Source of the DNA: Azospira oryzae
GTDB taxonomy: Bacteria; Pseudomonadota; Gammaproteobacteria; Burkholderiales; Rhodocyclaceae
Length of the DNA: 64,000 bases
Reading direction: 5' to 3'
NCBI RefSeq assembly: GCF_004217225.1
Contig: NZ_SHKM01000003.1
Location: forward strand, 248,001-312,000
Shown here piece by piece: positions 37,103 through 46,941 of the stretch. Made by a program: the position numbers and the translations under genes. Each line of letters opens with the position of its first letter. The stretch's first letter is position 1. The notes beneath the pieces are model-generated. The model made no database searches. It was given only the letters and a program-made list of their open reading frames with translations, and was not told the DNA's origin.

Positions 37103-38554
37103 GTGTCATTTTCAAGCTCTCCCCGCGGCCTGGAAGCCCTGCAGGCCCGCCATGGCGGACGTTACCCCTGGCTGGTCCTGGCGGCCATGGCCTGCGGCAT
37201 GGTCACGGCCGTGCTTTCCGCCACCATTTTCAACGTGGCCATTCCCGCCCTCATGGCGGACTTTCACCTGGGCCAGGACCGGGTGCAGTGGGCCGTCACC
37301 GGTTACATGGCCGCCATGACCGTGGCCATGCTGCCCACCGCCTGGCTCATCGAGCGCTACAGCTTCCGCCGGGTCTTCCTCGGTGCCGTGCTGCTGATCG
37401 GCATCGGCAGCCTGGGCGGCACCATGGCCTGGAACTTCCCCTCGGTGGTGGCCATGCGCATCGTCCAGGGCCTGGCGGCCGGCCTGCTGCAGCCCATGAG
37501 CACCCTGCTGGTGCTGCGCCTCTTTCCCCTGGAACGCCAGGGCCGGGCCATGGGCATCCTGGGTTTCGGCATCATCCTGGCGCCGGCGGTGGCACCCATT
37601 GCCGGCGGCTTCCTGGTGGACCATTTCGGCTGGCGCGCCATTTTCCTCATCACCGTGCCCGGCAGCCTCGCCGCCCTGGCGGCGGGCCACCTGCTGCTGC
37701 CCCACAAGCCGCCAGCCCGGGCCGAGCACCCCTTCGACTGGACCGGTCTGTCCCTGCTCACCCTGGCCATCCTCAGCCTGCTGCAGACCGTCGGCAGCCT
37801 CCACGCCCACGGCCTGCTGTCGCCCCAGAGCGGCATCGGCGCCCTAGTGGCGACCGCCGGCATCGCCCTCTTCCTGCGCCACGCCCGCCGGGTGCCCGGG
37901 CCGATCCTGGCCCTGGGCCTGTTCAGCGAACGGGCCTTCGCCATGGGCACCCTGGTGTCCTTCATCTTCGGCGTCGGCCTCTATGGTTCCACCTATCTGG
38001 TGCCGGTGTTCCTGCAGAGCATCCTCGGCTACAACGCCGCCACGGCGGGCCTGGCCCTGCTCCCCGGCGGCATCGCCCTGGCCCTCATGACCCCGGGAGC
38101 CGGCTACCTGGCGGACCGCATCCGGCCCCATCGGCAAACGGCCCTGGGGCTGCTGCTGTTCGCCATCTCCTTCGTGCTGCTGGCGCTGCTGGCCGGCATT
38201 TCCCTCTGCCTGCCCCTGCTGCCCACCCTGATGGGCACGGTGGTGATCGGCCGCATCGGCCTGGCCCTGATCCTGCCGGCCCTCAACCTGGGCGCCCTGC
38301 GCCCCCTGGCCCAGCGCCTGGTGGGCCAGGGCTCGGCCCTGCTCAATTGCACCCGGCAGCTGGGAGGCACCCTGGGCATCAGCCTGGGTGCCGTCTATGT
38401 GGAATGGCGCAGCAACCACCTGGGCCAGCCGGCCGGCAGCGCCCAGGCCTTCGCCGAGGTCTTCGCCCTGGTGGCCCTGGCCTTCTTCCTGGCCCTGGGC
38501 GGGGCCCTGTCCATGGGCAAACCGGCCACGGCGGCCACGGCCGCAGGACGCTAA
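37103..38554 (+). CDS. DHA2-family MFS multidrug efflux pump
   Basis: 483-residue, about 14-helix proton antiporter of the EmrB/QacA type. GTG start with GGAG 5 nt upstream. Motif A-like sequence is weak, but motif C-like GFGIILAPAVAPIAGGFLVD (about 155-174), diagnostic of antiporters, is clear. The loop after helix 6 and HKPPARAEHPFDWTG fit EmrB relatives. No EmrA partner adjoins, so it may extrude to the periplasm alone. Controlled by the divergent SlyA-type regulator. Confidence 0.9.
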   Translation: MSFSSSPRGLEALQARHGGRYPWLVLAAMACGMVTAVLSATIFNVAIPALMADFHLGQDRVQWAVTGYMAAMTVAMLPTAWLIERYSFRRVFLGAVLLIGIGSLGGTMAWNFPSVVAMRIVQGLAAGLLQPMSTLLVLRLFPLERQGRAMGILGFGIILAPAVAPIAGGFLVDHFGWRAIFLITVPGSLAALAAGHLLLPHKPPARAEHPFDWTGLSLLTLAILSLLQTVGSLHAHGLLSPQSGIGALVATAGIALFLRHARRVPGPILALGLFSERAFAMGTLVSFIFGVGLYGSTYLVPVFLQSILGYNAATAGLALLPGGIALALMTPGAGYLADRIRPHRQTALGLLLFAISFVLLALLAGISLCLPLLPTLMGTVVIGRIGLALILPALNLGALRPLAQRLVGQGSALLNCTRQLGGTLGISLGAVYVEWRSNHLGQPAGSAQAFAEVFALVALAFFLALGGALSMGKPATAATAAGR

Positions 38555-38685
38555 GCCGGCCCGGCGCTGGGGATGGTCAGGGGGCGGACAGGTTCTGTTA
38601 AACTTGCCCGTCAGAGTTCGGACCCCGGGGTGGAGGGAGCTGTTGCCGTCCCGGATTGACCGACCCCAATTTCCGTAAGAAGCGC

Positions 38686-40020
38686 ATGACCATTCAACAA
38701 CTGGGCCGCTACCGTATCGACGGAGTACTCGGCGAGGGAGCCATGGGCGTGGTGTACCGCGCCTTCGATCCCCTGCTGGAACGGGTCGTGGCCATCAAGA
38801 CCATCAAGTTCGACGCCAGCCTGTCCGAGAAGGAGAGCTTCGAGCGCCGCTTCTTCCGCGAGGCCAAGTCGGTCGCCCGCCTCAGCCACCCGGCCATCGT
38901 CACCCTGTACGACGCAGGCAAGGCGGAGGACGTGGCCTACATGGCCATGGAATTCCTCGAAGGCCGGGAACTGCGCCGCTTCATCAGCGAAGCCGGCCCC
39001 CTGCCCTATACCCGCATCGCCGACATGATGGCCGCCGTTGCCGACGGCCTGGACTACGCCCACCGCCAGGGCGTGGTGCACCGGGACATCAAGCCGGCCA
39101 ACCTCATGGTGCTGGCCGACGGCGCCGTGAAAATCACCGATTTCGGCATCGCCCAGCTGCAGACCGGCAGCAAGACCATGACCGGCCACATGCTGGGCAC
39201 GCCCAAGTACATGGCGCCGGAGCAGATCATGGGCCATCCGGTGGACGGCCGGGCCGACATCTTCTCCCTCGGCGTGGTGCTCTACCAGTGGCTCACCGGC
39301 GTCGCCCCCTTCGACGGCGAAACGGTCACCACCATCATGTACCGGGTCATCAACGAAGGTCCGGTGCTGCCCACCCGGCTCATGCCGGAACTGCCGCCGG
39401 GCTTCGAGGCCATCCTGGCCAAGGCCCTGGCCAAGTCGCCGGAGGAGCGCTACCAGACCGCCGGCGAACTGGCCGCCGACCTGCGCCGCTACGCCGAGCT
39501 CGGCTCCCCCGGCCCGGTCCTCGGCCTGGCCGCCCAGGCCCAGCCCCAGCCGCGCATTCCGCCCAGCCCGTCGGAAGATCCGACCATGCTGCTGGCCCAC
39601 CCGTTCACGGACACCAACCCCCTCAGCCTCTCCCCTGCGCCCCAGGAAGCACCAGCCTCGCCGCCGGCCCGCCGCGGCAAGGCGCTGTGGCTGGGCATCG
39701 CCGCGGTGGCCATCGCCGGCGGCGCATTCGCCCTGCTACCCACGGAACGCAGTGCCGGCAACGGCGCCACGCCTGCCCCTGCGGCCAGTACCGCAGCGCC
39801 CGAACCCCAGCCCGCCGCCCGGGTGGACCTGGCCATCGCCCCCTGGGGCGAAGTGGTGGTGGACGGCGAACCCAAGGGCATCTCGCCGCCCCTGGAAAGC
39901 ATCGAGCTGCTGCCGGGCCACCACGAGGTGGAAATCCGCAACGGCCAGTCCGAACCCCATCGCCTGACCCTGGAACTGGGCGCCGGCGACACCTACAAGA
40001 TCAAGCACAAATTCAAATGA
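38686..40020 (+). CDS. Membrane-anchored Ser/Thr protein kinase with PEGA domain
   Basis: 444 residues. Hanks-type kinase domain (about 10-265) is fully conserved: GEGAMGVVY glycine loop, VAIKTI catalytic Lys, HRDIKPANLM, DFGIAQ and APEQIMG. A Pro-rich linker and one transmembrane helix (about 337-355, ALWLGIAAVAIAGGAFALLP) follow. The periplasmic C-terminus is a PEGA-type domain (GEVVVDGEPKGISPP, about 381-395). The start at 38686 is chosen over TTG 38656. It overlaps a lipoprotein gene by ATGA. This pairing resembles kinase-lipoprotein pairs linked to type VI secretion, but no T6SS genes are in the window. Confidence 0.9.
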   Translation: MTIQQLGRYRIDGVLGEGAMGVVYRAFDPLLERVVAIKTIKFDASLSEKESFERRFFREAKSVARLSHPAIVTLYDAGKAEDVAYMAMEFLEGRELRRFISEAGPLPYTRIADMMAAVADGLDYAHRQGVVHRDIKPANLMVLADGAVKITDFGIAQLQTGSKTMTGHMLGTPKYMAPEQIMGHPVDGRADIFSLGVVLYQWLTGVAPFDGETVTTIMYRVINEGPVLPTRLMPELPPGFEAILAKALAKSPEERYQTAGELAADLRRYAELGSPGPVLGLAAQAQPQPRIPPSPSEDPTMLLAHPFTDTNPLSLSPAPQEAPASPPARRGKALWLGIAAVAIAGGAFALLPTERSAGNGATPAPAASTAAPEPQPAARVDLAIAPWGEVVVDGEPKGISPPLESIELLPGHHEVEIRNGQSEPHRLTLELGAGDTYKIKHKFK

Positions 40021-40490
40021 GCACACCTACCGCCATGCGATCCCTCTCCTCCCTGCTGCTTGCCTCCTTGCTGGCCCTGGCCGGTTGCGCCAGCCAGAAC
40101 ACCCCGCCCCCGGCCGCCGAACCGGCGCCCCCGCCCGAAGCCGCCAAGCCGGCCGAACCGGTGAAGACGCCGACCGCGCGCAAGGCCGAGAGCGAACTGG
40201 CCCGGGGCATCAGCGCCTACGAAAACGGCGACTACAAGAGCGCCGGCCAGACCCTGCAACAGGCCCTGGACCTGGGCCTGCCCAACCGCATCGACCAGGC
40301 CCGGGCCTACAAGCACCTGGCCTTCATCGCCTGCGCCTCCCGCCAGGTGGACAGCTGTAAGGCCAACTTCCGCAAGGGCCTGGCCGCCTACCCCAAGCTC
40401 AGCCTGACCAAGGCCGAATCCGGCCACCCCATCTGGGGGCCGGCCTTCCTCGAGGTGAAGGCGGAAAGCACCAGGAAAAAGGCCAAGTAG
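40017..40490 (+). CDS. Lipoprotein, TssQ-like/TPR-like
   Basis: 157 residues. Lipobox LLALAGC gives lipid-attached Cys about 24; a start at 40035 would shorten the leader to a more typical length. A Pro/Ala/Glu/Lys linker precedes a TPR-like region (SELARGISAYENGDYKSAG, about 59-77, then DQARAYKHLAFIACASRQ) with two Cys that could form a disulfide. The pattern resembles TssQ-family T6SS-associated lipoproteins; I am unsure of the assignment. Coupled by ATGA to the kinase, so probably its periplasmic partner. Confidence 0.75.
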   Translation: MSTPTAMRSLSSLLLASLLALAGCASQNTPPPAAEPAPPPEAAKPAEPVKTPTARKAESELARGISAYENGDYKSAGQTLQQALDLGLPNRIDQARAYKHLAFIACASRQVDSCKANFRKGLAAYPKLSLTKAESGHPIWGPAFLEVKAESTRKKAK

Positions 40491-40507
40491 GCCTTTCCTG
40501 CAGACGC

Positions 40508-40535
40508 AAAAAAGCCGGCAATCGCCGGCTTTTTT
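40508..40535. terminator. Bidirectional terminator
   Basis: AAAAGCCGGC/GCCGGCTTTT hairpin between convergent lipoprotein and cytochrome genes. Confidence 0.85.
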
Positions 40536-40562
40536 GTTAGCTTTGTCGGGATCAGCCCAACT

Positions 40563-40880
40563 TCACTTCAGGCTGAGAATCCATTTGGCCAGGGTGGTGG
40601 CGTCGGCCTCGGAAATGGCCGGGTTGGGCGGCATTTCGGCACCGCCCCAGACGCCCTTGCTGCCGCCGCGAATCTTCTTCGCCAGATCGGCTTCGGCGGT
40701 TTTCACGCCGGCATACTTCTGGGCCACGTCCTTGTAGGCAGGGCCCAGGACCTTGGCGGAGACCTGGTGGCAGCCGACGCACAGCTTGGCCTTGGCCAGT
40801 TCTTCGGAAGCCTGGGCCAGATTGGCGGACAGGCCGGCGGCCAGGATCAGGCCGGTAACGATGACAGCGGATTTGCTCAC
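40563..40880 (-). CDS. Class I cytochrome c (c551/c552-type)
   Basis: 105 residues. Signal peptide ends at AQASEE (about 24). CVGCH heme motif at about 34-38, conserved GPAYKDVAQKY, and the axial Met in GGAEMPPNPAISEAD (about 79-93). Size and motifs fit c551/c552 electron carriers that feed nitrite reductase, (per)chlorate reductase or terminal oxidases. It stands alone, divergent from nothing obvious, 86 bp from purM. Confidence 0.9.
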   Translation of the reverse strand: MSKSAVIVTGLILAAGLSANLAQASEELAKAKLCVGCHQVSAKVLGPAYKDVAQKYAGVKTAEADLAKKIRGGSKGVWGGAEMPPNPAISEADATTLAKWILSLK

Positions 40881-40966
40881 TTCTTACCTCCAAGCGGTTT
40901 TTTTTATGGGGAAACCGTAGCTTGCCCGGACACCGCAGCCCGGGCAAGTCCTGTATGCGGTGAGGC

Positions 40967-42016
<1,050 letters not shown>

Positions 42017-42045
42017 GGTCGGGAAGGGCCTGGCATCCGGAGTGA

Positions 42046-42051
42046 TAGAAT
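42046..42051 (+). promoter_or_regulatory. Putative -10 box of permease-hda operon
   Basis: TAGAAT 41 bp before the permease start in the purM/permease divergent gap. No strong -35 seen. Confidence 0.4.
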
Positions 42052-42091
42052 GGGCGCCGGAAAGCTATTGAAAACCCGCATTTTAGCCCAA

Positions 42092-43171
42092 ATGACCGAA
42101 GATCGGCCCGACAACCGCACCCAAAGACTGCAGGCCCTGCTCTGGCTCGGCTTTGCCGCGGCCTGCGTCTGGCTGCTGCTCGCCCTTTCCCCCATCCTCA
42201 CCCCCTTCCTGCTGGCCGCCATCCTGGCCTACATCGGCAACCCGGCCACCGGCTGGCTGGCCCGCCACCGGGTACCCCGCCCCCTGGCCGCCCTGCTGGT
42301 AATCCTGGGCCTGATCGGCGCCCTCACCCTGCTGGCCCTGACCCTGGTGCCCCTGCTGCAGAAGGAAGTGAGCCTCATCGCCGAGCGCCTGCCGGCCACC
42401 CTGACCCTGCTGCAGACCAAGCTGGACCCCTGGCTGCAGAAGCGCCTGGGCATCGACCTGCCCCTGGACCCGGCCAGCTTCAACGCCCTGGTGCGCAAGA
42501 ACCAGGATGCGGCCCAGCAGATCCTCGGCCACGTGCTGACCACCCTCGGCAGCAGCGGCCTGGCCCTGGTGGCCTTCGTCGCCAACCTGCTGCTCCTGCC
42601 GGTGGTCATGTTCTACCTGCTGAAGGACTGGGACAGCCTCCTGCACCGTATCGAGGACCTCATTCCGCGCCGTTTCCACAACCTGGCCCTGCGTCTGGCC
42701 CGGGAAGTGGATGCGGTGCTGGCCGAGTTCCTGCGCGGCCAGCTGGCGGTGATGCTGCTGCTGGCCCTCTACTACAGCCTGGGCCTGTGGCTGGCGGGGC
42801 TGGAGTTCGCCCTGCCGGTGGGCCTGCTCACCGGCCTGCTCATTTTCATTCCCTACGTCGGTTTCGCCACCGGCCTGCTCCTGGCCCTGGTGGCGGCCCT
42901 GCTGCAGTTCCAGGGCCTCGGCCTGGTGCTGGCGGTGGCCATCGTCTATGGCGGCGGCCAGATTCTCGAAAGCGTGGTGCTGACCCCCTGGCTGGTGGGC
43001 GAGCGCATCGGCCTGCATCCGGTGGCGGTGATCTTCGCCCTGATGGCCTTCGGCCAGCTGTTCGGCTTCTTCGGCATCCTCATCGCCCTGCCCGCCTCCG
43101 CCGCCCTGCTGGTGGGCCTGCGGGAACTGCAGCGGCATTACAAGGCCAGCCCCTTCTACCTCAACTCCTGA
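42092..43171 (+). CDS. AI-2E family (PerM-like) membrane protein
   Basis: 359-residue transporter-like protein with about seven to eight helices: a pair near the N-terminus (about 15-60), an amphipathic middle (about 85-150), and a hydrophobic C-terminal half ending FGQLFGFFGILIALPASAAL. The conserved GLLIFIPYVGFATG (about 250-263) and YGGGQILESVVLTPWLVG (about 287-304) segments identify the family. The autoinducer-2 export role is shown only for some members; several act as Na+/H+ antiporters. Followed 16 bp later by hda. Confidence 0.92.
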   Translation: MTEDRPDNRTQRLQALLWLGFAAACVWLLLALSPILTPFLLAAILAYIGNPATGWLARHRVPRPLAALLVILGLIGALTLLALTLVPLLQKEVSLIAERLPATLTLLQTKLDPWLQKRLGIDLPLDPASFNALVRKNQDAAQQILGHVLTTLGSSGLALVAFVANLLLLPVVMFYLLKDWDSLLHRIEDLIPRRFHNLALRLAREVDAVLAEFLRGQLAVMLLLALYYSLGLWLAGLEFALPVGLLTGLLIFIPYVGFATGLLLALVAALLQFQGLGLVLAVAIVYGGGQILESVVLTPWLVGERIGLHPVAVIFALMAFGQLFGFFGILIALPASAALLVGLRELQRHYKASPFYLNS

Positions 43172-43187
43172 CCCCATGCTGCCCCCC

Positions 43188-43859
43188 ATGCGTCAATTGC
43201 TGCTGGACCTGATGCCCGAGTCTCCGCCCTCCCTGGCCAACTTCGTCGGCGACGGCAACGAGGAGGCCCTGGCGGCCCTGGCCGACTGGTTCTCCGGCCC
43301 CCAGCCCCTGTTCCTGCTGTGGGGCGAGGCGGGCAGCGGCAAGAGCCACCTGCTGCAGGCCTCCGGGCTGCATTATGTGGACGGCGCCCAAGACCCGCTC
43401 CTGGCCGGCGCCCCGGCCGAGGCCGAGGGCCTGGCGGTGGATAACGTGCAGGCCCTGGCCGAGGCCGGCCAGATCGCCCTCTTCAACCATTTCAACCGCC
43501 TGCGCCTGGCCGTGGAAAACGGCCGGCCGGGCAAGCTGCTGGTGGCCAGCGACCAGCCGCCGGCGGCCCTGCAACTACGGGAAGACCTGCGCACCCGCCT
43601 CGGCTCGGCCCTCATCTTCCGCCTGCGCCCCCTCTCCGACGAGGAGAAGCTGGCTGCCCTGGCGGCCCAGGCCGCCGACCGGGGCCTCAAGCTCTCCCGG
43701 GAAGCCCTCACCTACCTGATGAACCGCAGTTCCCGGGACATGCGCACCCTGGCCGCCCTGCTGGCGGCCCTGGACCGCTACTCCCTGGAACACAAGCGGC
43801 CCATCACCCTGCCCCTGCTGCGCGAAGTGCTGCAGCATGCCGGCGACTCCACCGTCTAA
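43188..43859 (+). CDS. hda: DnaA regulatory inactivator Hda
   Basis: 223-residue AAA+ protein, homologous to DnaA domain III, that stimulates DnaA-ATP hydrolysis with the beta clamp after initiation. Start MRQLLLDLMPE at 43188 is preferred over ATG 43176 because it places the clamp-binding motif QLLLDL at the extreme N-terminus. Walker A GEAGSGKSHLL (about 46-56) and Arg-finger region NRSSRDMRTL are present. Lies in the permease-hda-HAD-pcnB run. Confidence 0.93.
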   Translation: MRQLLLDLMPESPPSLANFVGDGNEEALAALADWFSGPQPLFLLWGEAGSGKSHLLQASGLHYVDGAQDPLLAGAPAEAEGLAVDNVQALAEAGQIALFNHFNRLRLAVENGRPGKLLVASDQPPAALQLREDLRTRLGSALIFRLRPLSDEEKLAALAAQAADRGLKLSREALTYLMNRSSRDMRTLAALLAALDRYSLEHKRPITLPLLREVLQHAGDSTV

Positions 43860-43878
43860 CCCTTCCGAAACAGGCACG

Positions 43879-44541
43879 ATGAATCTCGCACTCTTTGATC
43901 TCGACAACACCCTCCTGGCCGGCGACAGCGACTTCGAGTGGGCCCAGTTCCTCATCGGCCAGGGCGCCCTCGACGGCGAAATCCACGCTGCCCAGAACGA
44001 GAAGTTCTACGAGCAGTACAAGGCCGGCACCCTGGACATCTACGAGTTCCTTGATTTCCAGCTGAAGCCCCTGGCCCGCCACTCCCGCGCCCAGCTGGAC
44101 GCCTGGCACCAGGAATTCATGGCCCGCAACATCCGCCCGATCATGACCGACCAGGCCCGGGCCAAGGTGCAGGAGCACCTGCAGCGGGGCGACCTGGTGC
44201 TGCTGGTGACCGCCACCAACGCCTTCGTCACCGGCCCCATCGCCCGGGAATTCGGCATCCACCATCTCATCGCCACCATCCCGGAACAGCGGGACGGCCA
44301 GTTCACCGGCGGCGTGCGCGGCACCCCGTCCTTCCAGGACGGCAAGATCACCCGGGTGGAAGACTGGCTCGAAGCCCAGGGCCTCAACTGGGGCAGCTTT
44401 GCCGACAGCTGGTTCTACAGCGACTCGCGCAACGACCTGCCCCTGCTGGAAAAGGTCAGCCGCCCGGTGGCGGTGGACCCGGACCCCATCCTCAAGGCGG
44501 AGGCGGAACGGCGCGGCTGGCCGGTAATCAGCCTGCGCTAA
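43879..44541 (+). CDS. HAD hydrolase, SerB-like (subfamily IB)
   Basis: 220-residue phosphatase. Motif I DLDNTLL (about 6-12, nucleophile Asp 6 and Asp 8), motif II TATN (about 114-117), and motif III/IV YSDSRNDLPLLEKV (about 179-192). Cap helices between motifs I and II are typical of phosphoserine-phosphatase-like IB enzymes. Physiological substrate uncertain; phosphoserine or histidinol phosphate have been shown for relatives. Start at 43879 (MNLALFDLDNT), 19 bp after hda. Confidence 0.88.
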   Translation: MNLALFDLDNTLLAGDSDFEWAQFLIGQGALDGEIHAAQNEKFYEQYKAGTLDIYEFLDFQLKPLARHSRAQLDAWHQEFMARNIRPIMTDQARAKVQEHLQRGDLVLLVTATNAFVTGPIAREFGIHHLIATIPEQRDGQFTGGVRGTPSFQDGKITRVEDWLEAQGLNWGSFADSWFYSDSRNDLPLLEKVSRPVAVDPDPILKAEAERRGWPVISLR

Positions 44542-44555
44542 CCGCCCCGTACGGA

Positions 44556-44561
44556 TATAAT
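44556..44561 (+). promoter_or_regulatory. -10 box of pcnB
   Basis: Consensus TATAAT 50 bp before the pcnB ATG; no good -35. Confidence 0.5.
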
Positions 44562-44611
44562 GCCTTGTTTTTTCAGGCGGACGAACCGCCAGATTGCATA
44601 AAAAAACCTAC

Positions 44612-45997
44612 ATGATCCGCAAACTAATTTCCCGGGTGTTTGGCGGCAAGAACAACGCCGGCAAGAGCGAAACCCGGAACGCCCGTAGCGGCGGCCACGG
44701 CGACAGCGCCGCCGTCATCCCCGTCAAGAACCACGGCATCCGCCGCGAGCAGCTCAGCTCCGGCGCCCGCCGCACCGTCGAAGGGCTGCAGAAGGCCGGC
44801 TACAAGGCCTACGTGGTGGGCGGCGCCGTGCGCGACCTGCTGGCCGGCATCCCGCCAAAGGATTTCGACGTGGCCACCAACGCCACGCCGGAACAGGTGC
44901 GGGCCTGTTTCCGCCGCTCCCGCATCATCGGCCGCCGCTTCCAGATCGTGCACGTGATGATGGGGGCGGAAACCCTGGAGGTCACCACCTTCCGCGCCAT
45001 CCACGCCAGCAACGCGCCCACCGACGAACACGGCCGGGTGCTGCGCGACAACGTCTTCGGCACCATGGCGGAAGATGCGGCCCGCCGCGACTTCACCGTC
45101 AATGCCCTGTACTACGACCCGGCCGACGAGACCATCCACGACTACCACCACGGCGTCGCCGACCTCAAGCAGAAGACCCTGCGCATGATCGGCGACCCCA
45201 AGGTGCGCTACCGGGAAGACCCGGTGCGCATGCTGCGGGCGGTGCGCCTGGGGGCCAAGCTGAACCTGGCCATCGACCCGGCCGCCCGGCGTCCCATCCG
45301 GGAGATGTCCGAGCTGATCGAAAACGTGCCGCCGGCCCGCCTCTTCGACGAAATGCTCAAGCTGCTCACCTCCGGCTACGCCGTGCGCTGCGTCAAGCAG
45401 CTGCGGGAAGAGGGCCTGCACCACGGCCTGCTGCCCCTGCTCGACGTCATCCTGGAGCAGCCCCTGGGCGAACGCTTCGTCATGCTGGCCCTGGCCAACA
45501 CCGACGAGCGGGTCCAGGCCGGCAAACCCACCTCCCCCGGCTTCCTCTTCGCCACCCTGCTGTGGCACGAAGTGCTGGGCCAGTGGGAAAAGAACAAGGC
45601 CAACGGCGAGCGCCCCATTCCCGCCCTCTTCGCCGCCATGGACGAGGTGCTGGACGTGCAGGCGGAAAAGCTGGCCATCACCCGCCGCATCGCCGGCGAC
45701 ATCAAGGACATCTGGGCCCTGCAGCCCCGCTTCGAGGCCCGCTCCGGCAAGAAGCCCTACGCCGTGCTGGAACAGCCCCGCTTCAAGGCCGGCTACGATT
45801 TCCTGCTGCTGCGCGCCGAGTCGGGCGAGGTGGACAGGGAGCTGGGCGAATGGTGGCGCCGCTTCCTCAACGCCGAAGGCGAAGAGCGCCAGGCCATGCT
45901 GCTGCCCGAGGCCAAGGGCGACAAGAAGCGCCGGCGTCGGCGCAAGAAGCCGGCCGGCGGTGGTGCCGGCGCGGGCGAAGGCGGCAGCGGCGACTAG
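44612..45997 (+). CDS. pcnB: Poly(A) polymerase I
   Basis: 461 residues. Nucleotidyltransferase head (about 55-210) with VVGGAVRDLLAGIPPKDFDV, whose GGxVRD and DxD are the catalytic signature, then RRDFTVNALYYDP and the RNA-binding RYREDPVRMLRAVRLGAKL. C-terminal body ends in a strongly basic tail KKRRRRRKK typical of PAP I rather than CCA-adding enzyme. It polyadenylates RNA 3' ends and promotes decay, including of sRNAs. A TTG at 44594 is an alternative start. folK follows 15 bp later. Confidence 0.95.
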   Translation: MIRKLISRVFGGKNNAGKSETRNARSGGHGDSAAVIPVKNHGIRREQLSSGARRTVEGLQKAGYKAYVVGGAVRDLLAGIPPKDFDVATNATPEQVRACFRRSRIIGRRFQIVHVMMGAETLEVTTFRAIHASNAPTDEHGRVLRDNVFGTMAEDAARRDFTVNALYYDPADETIHDYHHGVADLKQKTLRMIGDPKVRYREDPVRMLRAVRLGAKLNLAIDPAARRPIREMSELIENVPPARLFDEMLKLLTSGYAVRCVKQLREEGLHHGLLPLLDVILEQPLGERFVMLALANTDERVQAGKPTSPGFLFATLLWHEVLGQWEKNKANGERPIPALFAAMDEVLDVQAEKLAITRRIAGDIKDIWALQPRFEARSGKKPYAVLEQPRFKAGYDFLLLRAESGEVDRELGEWWRRFLNAEGEERQAMLLPEAKGDKKRRRRRKKPAGGGAGAGEGGSGD

Positions 45998-46012
45998 GCC
46001 GCGGCGAGTTCC

Positions 46013-46486
46013 ATGCATCGCGCCTTCATCGCCCTGGGCGCCAATCTGGAAGATCCGGCAGCCCAGGTCCGCGCCGCCCTGGCGGACCTCACCGGCGACG
46101 GCGACATCGCCCTGGTCGCCGCCTCCTCCCTCTACCGCACGGCCCCCATCGGCGCCGACGGCCCCGACTACATCAACGCCGTGGCGGCGGTGGACACCCC
46201 CCTGCCGCCGGCCGGGCTGCTGTCCCGGCTGTTCGCCGTGGAAGCCCATTTCGGCCGCACCCGCAGCTACCGCAACGCCCCCCGCACTCTGGACTTGGAC
46301 CTGCTGCTCTACGACGACCAGGTGCTGGACGGCCCCGAACTGACCCTGCCCCACCCGCGCCTGCATCTGCGCGCCTTCGTCCTGGTGCCCCTGGCGGAGA
46401 TCGCTCCGGACCTGGCCCTGCCCGGCCGCGGCAGCGTCGCTGCCTGGCTGCCGGCGGTGGCCAACCAACGGATCGAGAAACTATGA
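46013..46486 (+). CDS. folK: 2-amino-4-hydroxy-6-hydroxymethyldihydropteridine diphosphokinase
   Basis: 157-residue pyrophosphokinase of folate synthesis. ALGANLEDP (about 5-13), the substrate loop YRTAPIGADGPDYINAVAAV (about 41-60), RTRSYRNAPRTLDLDLLLYD (about 81-100, metal-binding DLD) and LPHPRLHLRAFVL are all present. Its stop overlaps the next start (ATGA). Confidence 0.96.
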   Translation: MHRAFIALGANLEDPAAQVRAALADLTGDGDIALVAASSLYRTAPIGADGPDYINAVAAVDTPLPPAGLLSRLFAVEAHFGRTRSYRNAPRTLDLDLLLYDDQVLDGPELTLPHPRLHLRAFVLVPLAEIAPDLALPGRGSVAAWLPAVANQRIEKL

Positions 46487-46842
46487 GCCTGTGGACCGAA
46501 CTGCCGGTGCTGTGGAAGACGGTATTGCTGCTCTCCGCTTCCAACGTCTTCATGACCTTCGCCTGGTATGCCCACCTGAAGAACCTGGCGGACAAGCCCT
46601 GGTGGATCGCCGCCCTGATCTCCTGGGGTATCGCCCTCTTCGAATACCTGCTGCAGGTGCCGGCCAACCGCATCGGCCATACCGATCTCACCCTGGCCCA
46701 GCTGAAGATCCTGCAGGAAGCCATCACCCTCACCGTCTTCGTGCCCTTCGTCGTCTTCTACATGGGCCAGCCCCTCAAGCTCGATTATCTGTGGGCCGGC
46801 CTGTGCCTGCTGGGGGCCGTTTACTTCATATTCCGCAGCTGA
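46483..46842 (+). CDS. DUF486 (DMT-like) small membrane protein
   Basis: 119 residues, four transmembrane helices (about 10-28, 40-58, 72-92, 98-116) with FAWYAHLKNL and CLLGAVYFIFRS typical of DUF486. Related to small multidrug/drug-metabolite transporters by fold; function not established. Translationally coupled to folK, which is not its usual partner. Confidence 0.88.
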   Translation: MSLWTELPVLWKTVLLLSASNVFMTFAWYAHLKNLADKPWWIAALISWGIALFEYLLQVPANRIGHTDLTLAQLKILQEAITLTVFVPFVVFYMGQPLKLDYLWAGLCLLGAVYFIFRS

Positions 46843-46941
46843 TCCGGTCAGGAAATGCCAGCTTGCGGCTTATTTCATAACCACACTCTTATAAAGGCTA
46901 TTAATATCTCCCTTTGCTAATAGTCAAAATAACTTAGGGAG

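Noticed and set aside
42092-43171. Calling the AI-2E family permease an autoinducer exporter
   Set aside because: No quorum-sensing genes are nearby, and family members have other transport roles, so the neutral name is kept.
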